Assembly: GCA_040389045.1 (NCBI GenBank)
Contig: JAZKAT010000018.1
Span: 1-43,191 of the forward strand
DNA: 43,191 nucleotides
Reading direction: 5' to 3'
Source: UBA5158 sp040389045
GTDB lineage: Bacteria; Pseudomonadota; Gammaproteobacteria; DSM-16500
Below, piece by piece: positions 32,006 to 39,554 of the stretch; the stretch's first letter is position 1; the number at the start of each line of letters is the position of its first letter. The translations under genes were made by a program, and so were the position numbers. The notes under the pieces were generated by a model that saw only the letters and a list, made by a program, of their open reading frames with translations, made no database searches and was not told the origin of the DNA.

Positions 32006-33096
32006 TATACTAATTCTCCAGGAATATCTTCAGATGGGATGGAAGAAGTGGTTAAAAATCTGTTAATTTGCGCTAAGCTTATGTCTTGCATATTCTCTGC
32101 TGCCTGAAATGCTTGATACCAGGCTACAGTTTCTTGCAAACCGCGGGTTAAATCCCAGCGCGGCTGCCAACCTAAAATAGCTTTCGCTTTGCTACAGTCT
32201 AACTTAAGACATTTTTCTTCATGCGGATGTTGCTCACCATCCACTTGCCAATGCGTAGTATTGCCCCAGAGTTGAATAATATAATCCGCCAGCCAACTGA
32301 CGGGTTTGATGTCCGCGTCAACCGGGCCAAAATTCCAGGCTTCAGAATAGAGCGCAGGCTGCTGGTATAAGCGCTCAGCCAACAACTTATAACCGCTCAA
32401 CGGTTCTAAAACATGTTGCCATGGACGCAATGATTTGGGATTGCGAATTAACACCGGTTGTTTATTAACGCAGGCATGAATGATATCAGGCACTAAGCGG
32501 TCTGCCGCCCAATCACCGCCGCCAATTACATTACCCGCTCGCGCCGATGCGAGCCCAATAGTTTCTGCGCCAGAAAAAAATGACTGGCGATAAGCCTGGG
32601 TCACTAATTCTGAACACGCTTTACTATTGCTGTAAGGATCACGCCCACCCAGTCTGTCACTCTCGGTGTAACCAAGTAAAGTTTGCGTATTTTCATAACA
32701 TTTATCTGTGGTGACATTGACGATAGCCTTGACGCTTTCCACATTTCTTAGCGCTTCAAAAAGATGTACCGTACCCATCACATTAGTCGCATAAGTCTCT
32801 ACCGGTTCTTTATAGGAATAGCGTACTAACGGTTGGGCTGCCAAATGAAAAACAATTTCGGGTTGATGCGCAGTGAGCGCCTGTTGCAATAAACTATAAT
32901 CACGAATATCTCCAATGATGCTAGTCATGTTATCGGCAACAGCAGCGAGCGAAAAAAGATTAATTTTGGTCGGTGGTTCCAGCGCAAAACCAGCCACGTC
33001 AGCGCCTAGAGATTGCAGCCATAGAGACAACCAACTACCCTTAAAGCCAGTATGTCCGGTGATAAATACTTTTTTATTAAGCCAGAATGTCGTCAT
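32005..33096 (-). CDS. rfbG: CDP-glucose 4,6-dehydratase
   Basis: RfbG converts CDP-glucose to CDP-4-keto-6-deoxyglucose. The 363-residue length is typical. Seen are KVFITGHTGFKGSWLSLWL at the N-terminus, where GHTGFKGSWL is characteristic for this enzyme, the VTTDKCYEN catalytic stretch with D131 and K132, Y155-S-N-S-K159, and RAGNVIGGGDWAADRLVPD, another RfbG signature. It starts within the last 20 bases of rfbF, and the next gene starts on its stop codon. The rfbF-rfbG-dehydrase order is that of CDP-3,6-dideoxyhexose pathways of Salmonella and Yersinia. Confidence 0.95.
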   Translation of the reverse strand: MTTFWLNKKVFITGHTGFKGSWLSLWLQSLGADVAGFALEPPTKINLFSLAAVADNMTSIIGDIRDYSLLQQALTAHQPEIVFHLAAQPLVRYSYKEPVETYATNVMGTVHLFEALRNVESVKAIVNVTTDKCYENTQTLLGYTESDRLGGRDPYSNSKACSELVTQAYRQSFFSGAETIGLASARAGNVIGGGDWAADRLVPDIIHACVNKQPVLIRNPKSLRPWQHVLEPLSGYKLLAERLYQQPALYSEAWNFGPVDADIKPVSWLADYIIQLWGNTTHWQVDGEQHPHEEKCLKLDCSKAKAILGWQPRWDLTRGLQETVAWYQAFQAAENMQDISLAQINRFLTTSSIPSEDIPGELV

Positions 33097-33919
33097 AATG
33101 TTTGGCTTTGAGTGCGGTATTAAGGGGGATTTGTGAATTCATTTGTTTATCAGACCATTTTTTCCAGGGTGCTGAGCCCGTTAACCAGAGCTTTTCTAAA
33201 TGTTCTTTATCGCGCAAGGTATCCATGGCATACCAAAACCCATGATGTTGATAAGCGGATAATTGCCTATCCTGCGCTAATGACTCCAAAGGCTGTTTTT
33301 CCCAAATCGTATTATCATCATCGATATAATTTAACACTTTGGGGGATAACACAAAAAATCCACCATTAATCCAGCCCCCATCACCTTGCGGTTTTTCATT
33401 AAAGTTCACCACGAAATCCTGCTCTATATCAAGCGCGCCAAATCTCCCGGTAGGCTGCACCGCAGTGAGTGTTGCTAAAGTATTTTTTTCACGGTGATAG
33501 TTAATCAATTGGGTAATATCGATATCTGCAACACCATCGCCATAAGTAAAACAAAAAGGTTCATCATCTAAATAACGCTCTACCTGTTTGAGTCGGCCAC
33601 CCGTCATGGTTTTTTCACCGGTTTCAACCAGGGTGATGCGCCAGGGTTCAGCATAGTTTTGGTGAATTTCTATTTTGTTTTTAGCGACATCGAAAGTTAC
33701 ATCGGAGGTATGCAAAAAATAATTAGCAAAATATTCCTTAATCATATAGCCCTTGTAACCCAGGCAAATAATAAAGTCATTAATATGATAAGTAGAAAAT
33801 ATTTTCATGATATGCCAGAGGACGGGTCTTGAGCCTATTTCTATCATAGGCTTAGGGCGTAAAATCGTTTCTTCACTAATCCGTGTACCCAAACCTCCCG
33901 CTAAAATTACTGCTTTCAT
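33077..33919 (-). CDS. rfbF: Glucose-1-phosphate cytidylyltransferase
   Basis: RfbF makes CDP-glucose from CTP and glucose-1-phosphate. The 280-residue protein has the nucleotidyltransferase signature AGGLGTRISEETILRPKPM at residues 7-25, CLGYKGYMIKEYF near 58, and TYGDGVADIDI, all typical for RfbF (DdhA). It is the first gene of an eleven-gene minus-strand run (33919 to 20810) in which gaps are short or negative, so one promoter upstream of 33919 may serve all. GGGA lies nine bases before the ATG. No strong -35/-10 pair is visible for it; TTGGGA with TTAAAT at a 17-base spacing is the best, weak option. Confidence 0.95.
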   Translation of the reverse strand: MKAVILAGGLGTRISEETILRPKPMIEIGSRPVLWHIMKIFSTYHINDFIICLGYKGYMIKEYFANYFLHTSDVTFDVAKNKIEIHQNYAEPWRITLVETGEKTMTGGRLKQVERYLDDEPFCFTYGDGVADIDITQLINYHREKNTLATLTAVQPTGRFGALDIEQDFVVNFNEKPQGDGGWINGGFFVLSPKVLNYIDDDNTIWEKQPLESLAQDRQLSAYQHHGFWYAMDTLRDKEHLEKLWLTGSAPWKKWSDKQMNSQIPLNTALKAKHYDDILA

Positions 33920-34273
33920 TAACAGTCCCTTTTTTAATAAAAACCAAGTGCAATGTGCTTATATTAACCCTGTCAGCGGTTAAATTAGTTCCTGTATAAT
34001 TTAAAGCTAGCCGCATAAAAATCCCAACAAATGCGTAATAATGCCTTAAAAAGTAAGTGCTAATGCTATCACCGATTAATAAGAAAGTCTCCGGCTAAGA
34101 GTTAATAAAAATACTATAAATTATGGTCAAAAACCCATCTGCTTTTATTTCAAAATACTACCTTGCCCTTTATTTAAATAGAGTTATATAATTTGTCCTG
34201 TTTATTGTTTGGAATGTAGCCTTGCACAAGAGGTGGAGTTGAATACTTTATTCTAACTAAAAGGAGTTGTTTC
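33920..34273. other. Divergent intergenic region, AT-rich
   Basis: These 354 bases separate rfbF (minus) from the tail-fibre-like gene (plus). They are AT-rich and have no coding potential I can support. The right part carries the 53-bp promoter element at 34163-34215 and a strong ribosome site (AAAAGGAG at 34259-34266). The left part should hold the promoter for the CDP-sugar operon, but only weak matches are seen. Confidence 0.7.
34163..34215 (+). promoter_or_regulatory. 53-bp promoter element, copy 2
   Basis: TTGCCC (34163-34168), an 18-base spacer and a perfect TATAAT (34187-34192) precede TTTATTGTTTGGAAT (34201-34215). Transcription would begin near 34199, so the last block is in the 5' leader of the tail-fibre-like gene, about 60 bases before its ATG. 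The element matches 20736-20788 at 40 of 53 positions in inverted orientation. Confidence 0.75.
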
Positions 34274-36172
34274 ATGTATCAAATTGACAATATCACAGCA
34301 ACCAACACATTCCCCACCCCAGCGGTCACGGGCCCTAATCCTAACGGATATTTTTTTACCGGAGACCCAGCATTAGGTATACCTGCAACGGTTGCTGATA
34401 GTGACTGGCTTAATGCAGTCCAAGAAGAACTTTGCAATGTAGTTACCACACCCGGTCTAACCTTAAGTAAAACCAGTCAAAATCAATTATTGCAAGCAAT
34501 TGAATTAATTAACCAACAAAGTTTGGGCGTTTACACAACCTCTAGTAGCTCTCCTAATACTTATAGTGCCACGTTATCACCCTCACCAATTTCTTATGTA
34601 ACAGGGATGGCAGCATTAGTTAGATTTACTAATGCCAACACGAGTTCAGCAACGATAAATTTTAATAGTTTAGGCGCTGTTACCATAATACATAATGATG
34701 GAACAAATCTTAATGTCGGGGACATCGAAAATGGCATGATTGCATTAGTTGTTTATGATGGTACAAATTTTCAATTAATTAATCCCAATTTCAACCCAGC
34801 AAATTATTTAACTATCACAAATTATCAAAACAATACGCCTGGCTATGTTGACGATACCGGAACAGTCAACACTTATGTGGCAGACTTAACTCCAGCAGTC
34901 ACAAGTTATGTAGCTGGATTAAGATATTCAGTAAAAATCGCCAACACGAATACGAGCCAAACACCTACTATCAATGTAAATGGTCTAGGACCCATAAATA
35001 TTATTTCCGGCACGAGTGGAACTACTATTTGGCCTGGCAATTTACAAGCTGGTGTAGTTCATAATTTCGTTTATGACGGCACTAATATGGAATTACAAAA
35101 TCCTTATATTGACCAAGATGCGTTGCAACAATTTAATTTTATTTATGGTGGCGATTTTAGTATTAACCCCTTTCAACGTAATACTTCTACAGTTAATGTT
35201 GCTAACAAACAGTTTATTGCAGATAGATTCCGTCATGTAAAAAGTGGAACTGGAGTAATTTCAGCCCAACAAGATGGTACAACCACTCCTACAGTCGCTC
35301 AAGCTGGCATGTTAACTACAGCTTGTTTGCTGACAACTGTTACCACGGCAAGTGCATCGCCAGGTGCTACGGATTATTGGGGTATCGAATACCCAATGGA
35401 TGGACCAACCTATGGGCAAATGGCACAAAAACCATTTATGCTTAGCTTCTGGGTGATGGCAACAGTTACGGGAACTTATAGCATTTCATTTAATAATTTT
35501 GGACGTGATAGATCTTATGTTGCCTCTTATACAATAAACACAGCCAATACATGGAAATATGTTTCAATTCCAGTATTAGCTCCCCCAAGTTCAGGGACCT
35601 GGAGTTACGGAAGTGACGCAGGTTTATATATTTGCTGGTATTTGGCAGCCGGAAGTTCGCAACAAACCAGTAATATTGGTTCTTGGCAGACTGGACAATT
35701 ATTTGCAGCTACTGGTCAAGTCAACAATATGGGGACTAATGGAAATGTTTTTAGATTAGCATTAGTACAAGTTGAAACAGGATTAAATGCAACCTTATTC
35801 AAAGCTAGACCTTCAGCAGAAGAAATTGAAATTTTACAAAGTTTTTTTGAGAAATCATGGTCATTTGACAGTCCTGTTGGAACCGCAAATATAACTGGTT
35901 GCGTTGGAGTTATTCAACCAATAACTATAGCTGCTATGTTTTGTGGCAATCAAATGACGGTCACTAAACGGCAATCACCAACAGTAACCTGGTATTCAAC
36001 CGCGACTGGTGCGGCAGGATTCGTAAGAAATACAGGAACGAATACCGATATTGCTGTAACCACCTATAACTTTGTTGGCATTAAATCACAAGGTTCGCCA
36101 AATTTAGCATCAAGTATTAGTGCTGGCACACAAATATTTGCGCATTGGACAGCGGAGGCGGAAGTCGCTTAA
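34274..36172 (+). CDS. Phage tail-fibre-like protein
   Basis: This 632-residue protein begins with a region typical of phage tail fibres and tail proteins: GYFFTGDPALGIPATV then ADSDWLNAVQEEL at residues 25-53. Two imperfect repeats of about 75 residues follow (about 97-172 and 199-277), each with SYV.G, NTS, a Gly-rich strand and a YDGTN motif. The C-terminal half (from 295, NPFQRNTST) is a beta-rich, Ser/Thr/Gly/Asn-rich part that looks like a receptor- or glycan-binding domain ending in RPSAEEIEILQSFFEKSW. There is no signal peptide, and no other phage gene is near. GGAG lies nine bases before the ATG, and promoter and terminator frame it as a single-gene unit. A lone acquired fibre or a sugar-binding accessory protein are the main options. 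Confidence 0.75.
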   Translation: MYQIDNITATNTFPTPAVTGPNPNGYFFTGDPALGIPATVADSDWLNAVQEELCNVVTTPGLTLSKTSQNQLLQAIELINQQSLGVYTTSSSSPNTYSATLSPSPISYVTGMAALVRFTNANTSSATINFNSLGAVTIIHNDGTNLNVGDIENGMIALVVYDGTNFQLINPNFNPANYLTITNYQNNTPGYVDDTGTVNTYVADLTPAVTSYVAGLRYSVKIANTNTSQTPTINVNGLGPINIISGTSGTTIWPGNLQAGVVHNFVYDGTNMELQNPYIDQDALQQFNFIYGGDFSINPFQRNTSTVNVANKQFIADRFRHVKSGTGVISAQQDGTTTPTVAQAGMLTTACLLTTVTTASASPGATDYWGIEYPMDGPTYGQMAQKPFMLSFWVMATVTGTYSISFNNFGRDRSYVASYTINTANTWKYVSIPVLAPPSSGTWSYGSDAGLYICWYLAAGSSQQTSNIGSWQTGQLFAATGQVNNMGTNGNVFRLALVQVETGLNATLFKARPSAEEIEILQSFFEKSWSFDSPVGTANITGCVGVIQPITIAAMFCGNQMTVTKRQSPTVTWYSTATGAAGFVRNTGTNTDIAVTTYNFVGIKSQGSPNLASSISAGTQIFAHWTAEAEVA

Positions 36173-36198
36173 ACAGCTAGGATAAGTATCAAACAAAG

Positions 36199-36236
36199 AA
36201 TGGGGAATTTATATTATCAATAAATTTCCCATTTTG
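36199..36236 (+). terminator. Rho-independent-type terminator after the tail-fibre-like gene
   Basis: Arms AATGGGGAATTTAT (36199-36212) and ATAAATTTCCCATT (36220-36233) pair over 14 positions with one G-U, around a seven-base loop. The right arm runs into a short T stretch. It is 27 bases past the stop codon. Confidence 0.7.
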
Positions 36237-36290
36237 GATTTCACCGGAAAGACTCACAGGGCCCCGCTGGCTAAAAGTTAGTGGATATTC

Positions 36291-36296
36291 TATAAT
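36291..36296 (+). promoter_or_regulatory. Possible -10 box for the GT2 gene
   Basis: A perfect TATAAT lies 50 bases before the ATG at 36346, after the terminator of the preceding gene. The -35 region (TGGCTA at a 17-base spacing) does not match consensus, so only the -10 is supported. Confidence 0.35.
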
Positions 36297-36345
36297 CTCC
36301 GCTCAGATTTGTTGCATTTAAATATAAATAGACAATGAGCAATTA

Positions 36346-37752
36346 ATGATTAAAAAAATAGCATTATTAGTGCCTTTTCGAGAAAAATACAATTCGAATA
36401 TTGAAATTTTGACGTCCTTGTTTAAATCAAAAAATATCAATACACGTTTATTTTATACTAGCGATGCTATAGATACTTTTGAACCAGACTGTGTACTAGC
36501 GCTATCACCACAGGATGCGAAGCTGACCCGCTTCCCTACTTATGGGTTCATTGATAAAACAGTTAATGAATATTTAGGCTTACCACGCTTTATTCGCAAT
36601 CTTTTAACTTATGATGGCTATATAACAAACCTGCCAGAAAACATCCAAATGTTAGAAGATTTATTGTTTGGTGCACGAAAATTAAATTCGTTAATTACTC
36701 CTATTAGTCAATTAGAGAAAATGCATGCCGAAACGCTTATCAACAAAGGCTATATACCTAATCCCAACGAAAACCCCGTAAACCTGCCCTCTATTACTTA
36801 TATTGTGCGAACTGGGGGGCGGCATCGAAAATTGCTGGAGCGGGCTTTAAATAGCTTAATCGCCCAAAATTATCCAAAACTCCACGTGGTTTTTTGTATC
36901 TATAAGGACTTCGATTTTCTGGATGAGATTTTGCAACAATACCCTGCCTTGAATATTCAGATTATCAAACGAGAAAAATCTATACGTTCAACCGCCATTT
37001 GCGATGGCCTGGCGACAGTAAAAACGGATTTATTCGGCTTGTTTGATGATGATGACGAACTCTTCCCCAACCATATACGTTCGCTGATTCATACGCTTAA
37101 ATACCATCACAATCGCGACTGGCGCAAAGAGATAGGTATGGTATACAGCGGCAGTATTATTATTGACGATCAAAACGAAGTATATGAAAACACTGAATAC
37201 CGCGATATGAAGCTGGCAAACAGGCATGAGCGACGAGTCATCGAACATTTCCGTTTTTATCGTCCTGAAGAAATGTCCCAGCATAACTGGTTTATGATGT
37301 CTAACGCCTGGTTAGCCAAAAGCAGTTTAATTGACAGTGAATTGTTGACTGACCCACGAATTGATACTTGTGAAGATCTCTATTTTGAATTATTGATTGC
37401 GCAACGGACTCATTTTGCTTTTAGCGCGGAAGTGACGTGTGTTCATCATTTTCAACATAGTGGTCCTGCGATTAATTCAACTATAGTCGATAGCAAAAAA
37501 CATATCCCGGACACCCAACGGATTGCCTTGCGAAATTTTTCCCGGTCTTTTGCCAATTCACTAGTCTATGACACTCATTTCAATCAAGTCGGCAGACCTT
37601 CCCCTCATCTGCATTATACCAATCCCTTTTATCCAGAACGCACTCCAAAAAGATCACTAAGCAGCACTTACCGAAAATTTATTATTAATTTGAAATATTT
37701 TGGGTTACGCAAAGCGCTACGCAAACTTTCTGCAAAACTTAGCGGCAAATAA
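36346..37752 (+). CDS. GT2 glycosyltransferase with residual N-terminal domain
   Basis: This 468-residue protein has a family-2 domain at about 148-400: ITYIVRTGGRHRKLLERAL, the nucleotide-sugar-binding acidic run DLFGLFDDDDELFP (D234-D237), and a later TCEDLYFEL acidic motif. Residues 1-115 match the N-terminus of the 747-residue protein at 39555-41798 (DCV..SPQ.AKLT.FPTYG, LTYDGY and FGARKL are shared), but about 180 residues that complete a second domain there are missing. The two proteins then realign at ETLINKGYIPNPN (EQTLINKGYVPNPD in the longer one). The shared part is clearly paralogous. It is probably a cytosolic glycosyltransferase of this locus with unknown donor. It converges with the FkbM gene with only two bases between stops. 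Confidence 0.85.
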   Translation: MIKKIALLVPFREKYNSNIEILTSLFKSKNINTRLFYTSDAIDTFEPDCVLALSPQDAKLTRFPTYGFIDKTVNEYLGLPRFIRNLLTYDGYITNLPENIQMLEDLLFGARKLNSLITPISQLEKMHAETLINKGYIPNPNENPVNLPSITYIVRTGGRHRKLLERALNSLIAQNYPKLHVVFCIYKDFDFLDEILQQYPALNIQIIKREKSIRSTAICDGLATVKTDLFGLFDDDDELFPNHIRSLIHTLKYHHNRDWRKEIGMVYSGSIIIDDQNEVYENTEYRDMKLANRHERRVIEHFRFYRPEEMSQHNWFMMSNAWLAKSSLIDSELLTDPRIDTCEDLYFELLIAQRTHFAFSAEVTCVHHFQHSGPAINSTIVDSKKHIPDTQRIALRNFSRSFANSLVYDTHFNQVGRPSPHLHYTNPFYPERTPKRSLSSTYRKFIINLKYFGLRKALRKLSAKLSGK

Positions 37753-37754
37753 GC

Positions 37755-38783
37755 TTAAGCTTTGCAATCTTCAAAATCCGGGAAATTAATTTCATCGATA
37801 AATTTACCCAGCAAAACGTTCACATTCGCTGAATTATTAGCAACCTTACCAACGAGTGAACTTAAGTTTGTTTTAGTAAGTTCCGGATTAACAAATGCTT
37901 GCTGCTCGATATATTCTTTTATGCTGATTAACTCAGTGTTTGATAACTTCATCGCAGACAATGTTATTAATTCCAACGCAAAATCATAAAATCCAGTTAA
38001 AATAGCTGAGCATAATAAAACACGATATTGACGATCAGATAACGAAATAGCTTTACTTAATGGATCTTTAAAGAATACAGCATCCGCATAAAAAAGCCGT
38101 TCTTTGCCGATATGGGTTTTTTTATTTAACTTTTTTTGGGACCGAGTATGCAGGGTCAAGAAACCGTAAAAGGAAAACCCTAATTCGCGCAGATAAACAT
38201 CCACATCGGAAAATAATTTTTGGCCGGCATAAATTTCAAAAAATTCTACTTCAGTAACAATACAAACTGTTTTTTCCGACAATAATTTTTTAGCGCCAAC
38301 TAAAATTTCATATTCTGTGCCTTGCGTATCCAGTTTGATAATTTCACCGGAATTTTTAAAACCTAAAGATAACTCATACATAACATGATCTAAAGGCGAT
38401 AATTCCACTGGAATTTTTTTAGTGATACTCCATTTTTCAGTCATCTTATAACGGTCAATAAAAACCGGATTTGGTGTTAATAAAGAACTGTTAGTAGCTG
38501 CTGACAAAATATTTAAAGTTTTTTGACCATGAGCATCTCCTAGTGCATGGGGCAATATATTAAATTCACGCCAATATTGCTTTAATGTTTCATTATTGTT
38601 AAGCAAATCACACTCTTCCGGATCAGGTTCAAAACCAAGAAAGCTAACAAAAGGATGCAAAGGTTCAACCAAAGAATGTGATCCACCACGCGCACCTACA
38701 TCAATAAAGCCTATAGGATCATTTTTAAAATAGGCATCAAAAATAGTCTTTTTAAAAGCATCAACAGAAGTATAGTCTTGCAT
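37755..38783 (-). CDS. FkbM-family methyltransferase
   Basis: This 342-residue protein has the FkbM-type SAM-dependent methyltransferase core: GFIDVGARGGSHS near residue 25 (motif I), FLGFEPDPEECD (acidic end of strand 2), and IIKLDTQGTEYEILVGAKKLL near 150, a hallmark of FkbM. FkbM proteins O-methylate sugars and other hydroxyls. The C-terminal 100 residues are helical and have no motif I recognise. It is the last gene of a four-gene minus-strand operon (two glycosyltransferases, a dioxygenase and this), 16 bases after the dioxygenase. It is a second methyltransferase candidate besides the one at 19186-20715, so the polymer may carry more than one methyl ether. Confidence 0.87.
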   Translation of the reverse strand: MQDYTSVDAFKKTIFDAYFKNDPIGFIDVGARGGSHSLVEPLHPFVSFLGFEPDPEECDLLNNNETLKQYWREFNILPHALGDAHGQKTLNILSAATNSSLLTPNPVFIDRYKMTEKWSITKKIPVELSPLDHVMYELSLGFKNSGEIIKLDTQGTEYEILVGAKKLLSEKTVCIVTEVEFFEIYAGQKLFSDVDVYLRELGFSFYGFLTLHTRSQKKLNKKTHIGKERLFYADAVFFKDPLSKAISLSDRQYRVLLCSAILTGFYDFALELITLSAMKLSNTELISIKEYIEQQAFVNPELTKTNLSSLVGKVANNSANVNVLLGKFIDEINFPDFEDCKA

Positions 38784-38799
38784 AAGAATTCCAACAAAG

Positions 38800-39531
38800 T
38801 TAAGTTAATGCCAAAGGTTGACGTTGCGCTGAATTACCACTACGAAATTTTTCGCCCTGTTTAAGATATAAATTCAATACCGCATACCGTGAAGAATCAC
38901 TTTGATTTGAATTAGAACCATGCACCAAATAAGCATGTATGAATAGCGCACTGCCTCTGCTTAACGATAAATGATGCGGTGAATATTTGGCGGGTACTTC
39001 AGTTTCTTCATTATTCGCATTACGGTCTTGTTTTGGGTCCAGGCTGAGGTTCAATTTTCTTACCGGCAAATTACCTTCCTTGTGTGAACCCGGATAGACA
39101 ATCATGCCTCCATTTAATGGTATGGTATCTACTAAACCAATCCATACCGATGCAAAACATCCATCCCCCGCCTCAACATAAAAATTATCCTGATGCAATG
39201 AAAAACCCCGGGTACCTGGTTTGCAATAAAAGAATTGGGTCTGTATGCCAACGGGTGTGCCGTCAACTAATTTACCGATGACGTCTACCGTTTTCCTTTC
39301 TTTCATGACATCAAAAAAAACTGAATTTTCAATGTGTGGCATTAGCGCCGGCTTAAAATTACCAGCACGTGCGCCCGACAAATTATTCCCTTCAGCAATA
39401 AGAAAATCACAATATTCAGAGGTAAAAAAATCTTTTTCAACATGGAAGCCAAATTCCTGATAACTCGCCATCGCCAATACGGGATCTTTATAAAAAGAGT
39501 ATTTGCCTGACATTGCATCTTCAATATTCAT
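38800..39531 (-). CDS. PhyH-family Fe(II)/2-oxoglutarate dioxygenase
   Basis: This 243-residue protein (from the ATG at 39531) looks like a phytanoyl-CoA dioxygenase family enzyme. The iron ligands appear as HQD in GFSLHQDNFY and a distal His in YLVHGSNSN, followed by an Arg in SSRYAVLNLY for 2-oxoglutarate. GGMIVYPGSHKEG is a typical strand pair. A GTG two codons upstream (39537) is possible, but GGAG is placed five bases before the ATG, which favours the ATG. Members act on small molecules, and in polysaccharide loci they may hydroxylate a sugar or lipid substituent. Position between a glycosyltransferase and FkbM suggests hydroxylation followed by methylation, which is inference. Confidence 0.85.
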   Translation of the reverse strand: MNIEDAMSGKYSFYKDPVLAMASYQEFGFHVEKDFFTSEYCDFLIAEGNNLSGARAGNFKPALMPHIENSVFFDVMKERKTVDVIGKLVDGTPVGIQTQFFYCKPGTRGFSLHQDNFYVEAGDGCFASVWIGLVDTIPLNGGMIVYPGSHKEGNLPVRKLNLSLDPKQDRNANNEETEVPAKYSPHHLSLSRGSALFIHAYLVHGSNSNQSDSSRYAVLNLYLKQGEKFRSGNSAQRQPLALT

Positions 39532-39554
39532 AATCACTCCGTTTTTATCTGCTA

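Noticed and set aside
33920..34100. A strong promoter for the rfbF operon.
   Set aside because: Only weak pairs (TTGGGA with TTAAAT) were found on the minus strand, so I do not list it as a feature.
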